A model generated the notes under the pieces. That model did not search any database, had not been told where the DNA came from, and was given only the letters and a program-made list of their open reading frames with translations. From Aeromicrobium sp. (GTDB lineage: Bacteria > Actinomycetota > Actinomycetes > Propionibacteriales > Nocardioidaceae), in contig JALRKU010000380.1 of the NCBI GenBank assembly GCA_023254755.1, positions 1 through 6,017 on the forward strand: DNA of 6,017 nt, in the 5' to 3' direction. Position numbers and translations under genes: made by a program. Positions 5,552 through 6,017 of the stretch are shown here, in pieces; positions within the stretch are counted from its first letter, which is position 1; each line of letters begins with the position of its first letter.

Positions 5552-5557
5552 ACGGTA
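5552..5557 (-). promoter_or_regulatory. TACCGT element 6 nt before the DksA-like start
   Basis: The minus strand reads TACCGT-CGAGGG-ATG. The hexamer fits TANNNT, and its spacing suits a leaderless transcript starting at the ATG. GAGGG touches the ATG directly, too close to act as a normal Shine-Dalgarno sequence. No convincing -35 hexamer is present. Confidence 0.4.
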
Positions 5558-5585
5558 GCCGTCGGGTCGGACGCCCACGCGCCGC

Positions 5586-5603
5586 CGGCGTGGTCCACCG
5601 CCG
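5586..5603 (-). terminator. Possible hairpin downstream of the murA-like gene
   Basis: CGGCGTG (5586-5592) can pair with CAC and GCCG (5596-5598 and 5600-5603) around a GTC loop, with one bulged C. It lies 12 nt after the murA-like stop and before the DksA-like start. The stem is short and imperfect in a GC-rich context and has no U-tract, so this is a weak candidate. Confidence 0.3.
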
Positions 5604-5615
5604 CCCCGGACGGGA

Positions 5616-6017
5616 TCAGATGTCGCGGAACGTCTCGATGCGCGCCCCGAGCGCGTTCAGTCGCTCCGCGAGGTCCTCGTAGCCGCGGTTGATGACGTAG
5701 ACGCTGCGGAGCACCGACGTGCCCTTGGCCGCCAGCATGGCGAGCAGGATGACCACGGCCGGCCGCAGCGCCGGAGGGCAGACCAGCTCGGTGCCGCTCC
5801 AGTGGGTCGGCCCGTCGATGAGCACGCGGTGCGGGTCGAGCAGCTTCACCTGGGCGCCCAGCTTGTTCAGCTCGGTCAGGTAGATCGCGCGGTTCTCGTA
5901 CACCCAGTCGTGCAGCAGCGTCTCGCCGTCGGCGACCGCGGCGATGACGGCGAAGAACGGGAGGTTGTCGATGTTGAGCCCCGGGAAGGGCATGGGGTGG
6001 ATCTTGTCGATCGGCGC
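5616..6017 (-). CDS. murA: MurA-family enolpyruvyl transferase (UDP-GlcNAc 1-carboxyvinyltransferase-like), C-terminal part
   Basis: The last 133 residues are present; the 5' part lies right of the window and the frame is open to the edge. The first codon in view reads into APIDKIHPMPFPGLNID. Family features are PFPGLNIDNLPFF, the ENRAIYLTELNKLGA segment (E. coli ENRFMHVPELSRMGA), PPALRPAVVILLAMLAA and VINRGYEDLAERLNALGA. The arginines equivalent to E. coli MurA R371 (ALR) and R397 (NRGYE) are kept. FPTD, which holds D305, reads FPGLNID, and the DLR containing D369 reads ALR, so this belongs to a MurA-like branch I recall in actinobacteria rather than the canonical form. The expected reaction is the first committed step of peptidoglycan precursor synthesis, but the catalytic Cys/Asp loop is out of view. 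It may be a second MurA; the symbol is by family only. It could be co-transcribed with the genes to its left. Confidence 0.85.
   Translation of the reverse strand, partial: APIDKIHPMPFPGLNIDNLPFFAVIAAVADGETLLHDWVYENRAIYLTELNKLGAQVKLLDPHRVLIDGPTHWSGTELVCPPALRPAVVILLAMLAAKGTSVLRSVYVINRGYEDLAERLNALGARIETFRDI

Noticed and set aside
3107..5618. TGATCCCG shared at the stop codons of the transporter and the murA-like gene.
   Set aside because: Only two instances of a short string partly set by the TGA stop; most likely chance.

Overview
The window is a high-GC, gene-dense stretch of an actinobacterial chromosome. GTG starts, 4-nt GTGA/ATGA overlaps and the families present point to Actinomycetota. 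The Nocardioides/Aeromicrobium type (Propionibacteriales) is my best guess, from protein resemblance remembered rather than searched. Seven protein genes are supported, two of them cut by the window edges. I see no tRNA, rRNA, CRISPR array, insertion sequence or sign of recent transfer.

Plus strand, 1-2494: the C-terminal end of an M24 metallopeptidase (PepP-like), then lnt (apolipoprotein N-acyltransferase), then a polyprenol-phosphate mannosyltransferase (Ppm1/Dpm1 type). Each junction is a 4-nt GTGA overlap, so the three cistrons look translationally coupled. Lnt and Ppm1 are envelope enzymes that are one fused polypeptide in Mycobacterium tuberculosis and separate proteins here. The ~140-bp gap at 2495-2637 lies between convergent genes and holds an exact 24-bp tandem duplication and a strong GC-rich hairpin, the likely shared terminator.

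Minus strand, 2638-6017, read right to left: the C-terminal part of a MurA-family enolpyruvyl transferase, a small TraR/DksA-type zinc-finger protein, a glycerophosphodiester phosphodiesterase (GDPD), an Atg22/UMF1-type MFS transporter overlapping it by ATGA, and rbpA, an RNA polymerase-binding transcription factor. A hairpin follows the transporter stop. Just beyond it, upstream of rbpA, is an exact GGAAT-N18-GTT promoter, the signature of SigR/SigH-type thiol-stress sigma factors; rbpA is a known SigR target in Streptomyces coelicolor. The convergent ppm1/rbpA pair is also seen in mycobacteria, so the neighbourhood is largely ancestral.

No wholly new system is evident. The points most worth a second look are the SigR-type promoter, an RbpA that kept two of four zinc ligands and lost both CxxC cysteines, identical TACCGT-N6-start arrangements before the DksA-like and GDPD genes (possible leaderless starts), a C3H-type DksA finger, a non-canonical MurA active-site region, and the 24-bp duplication.
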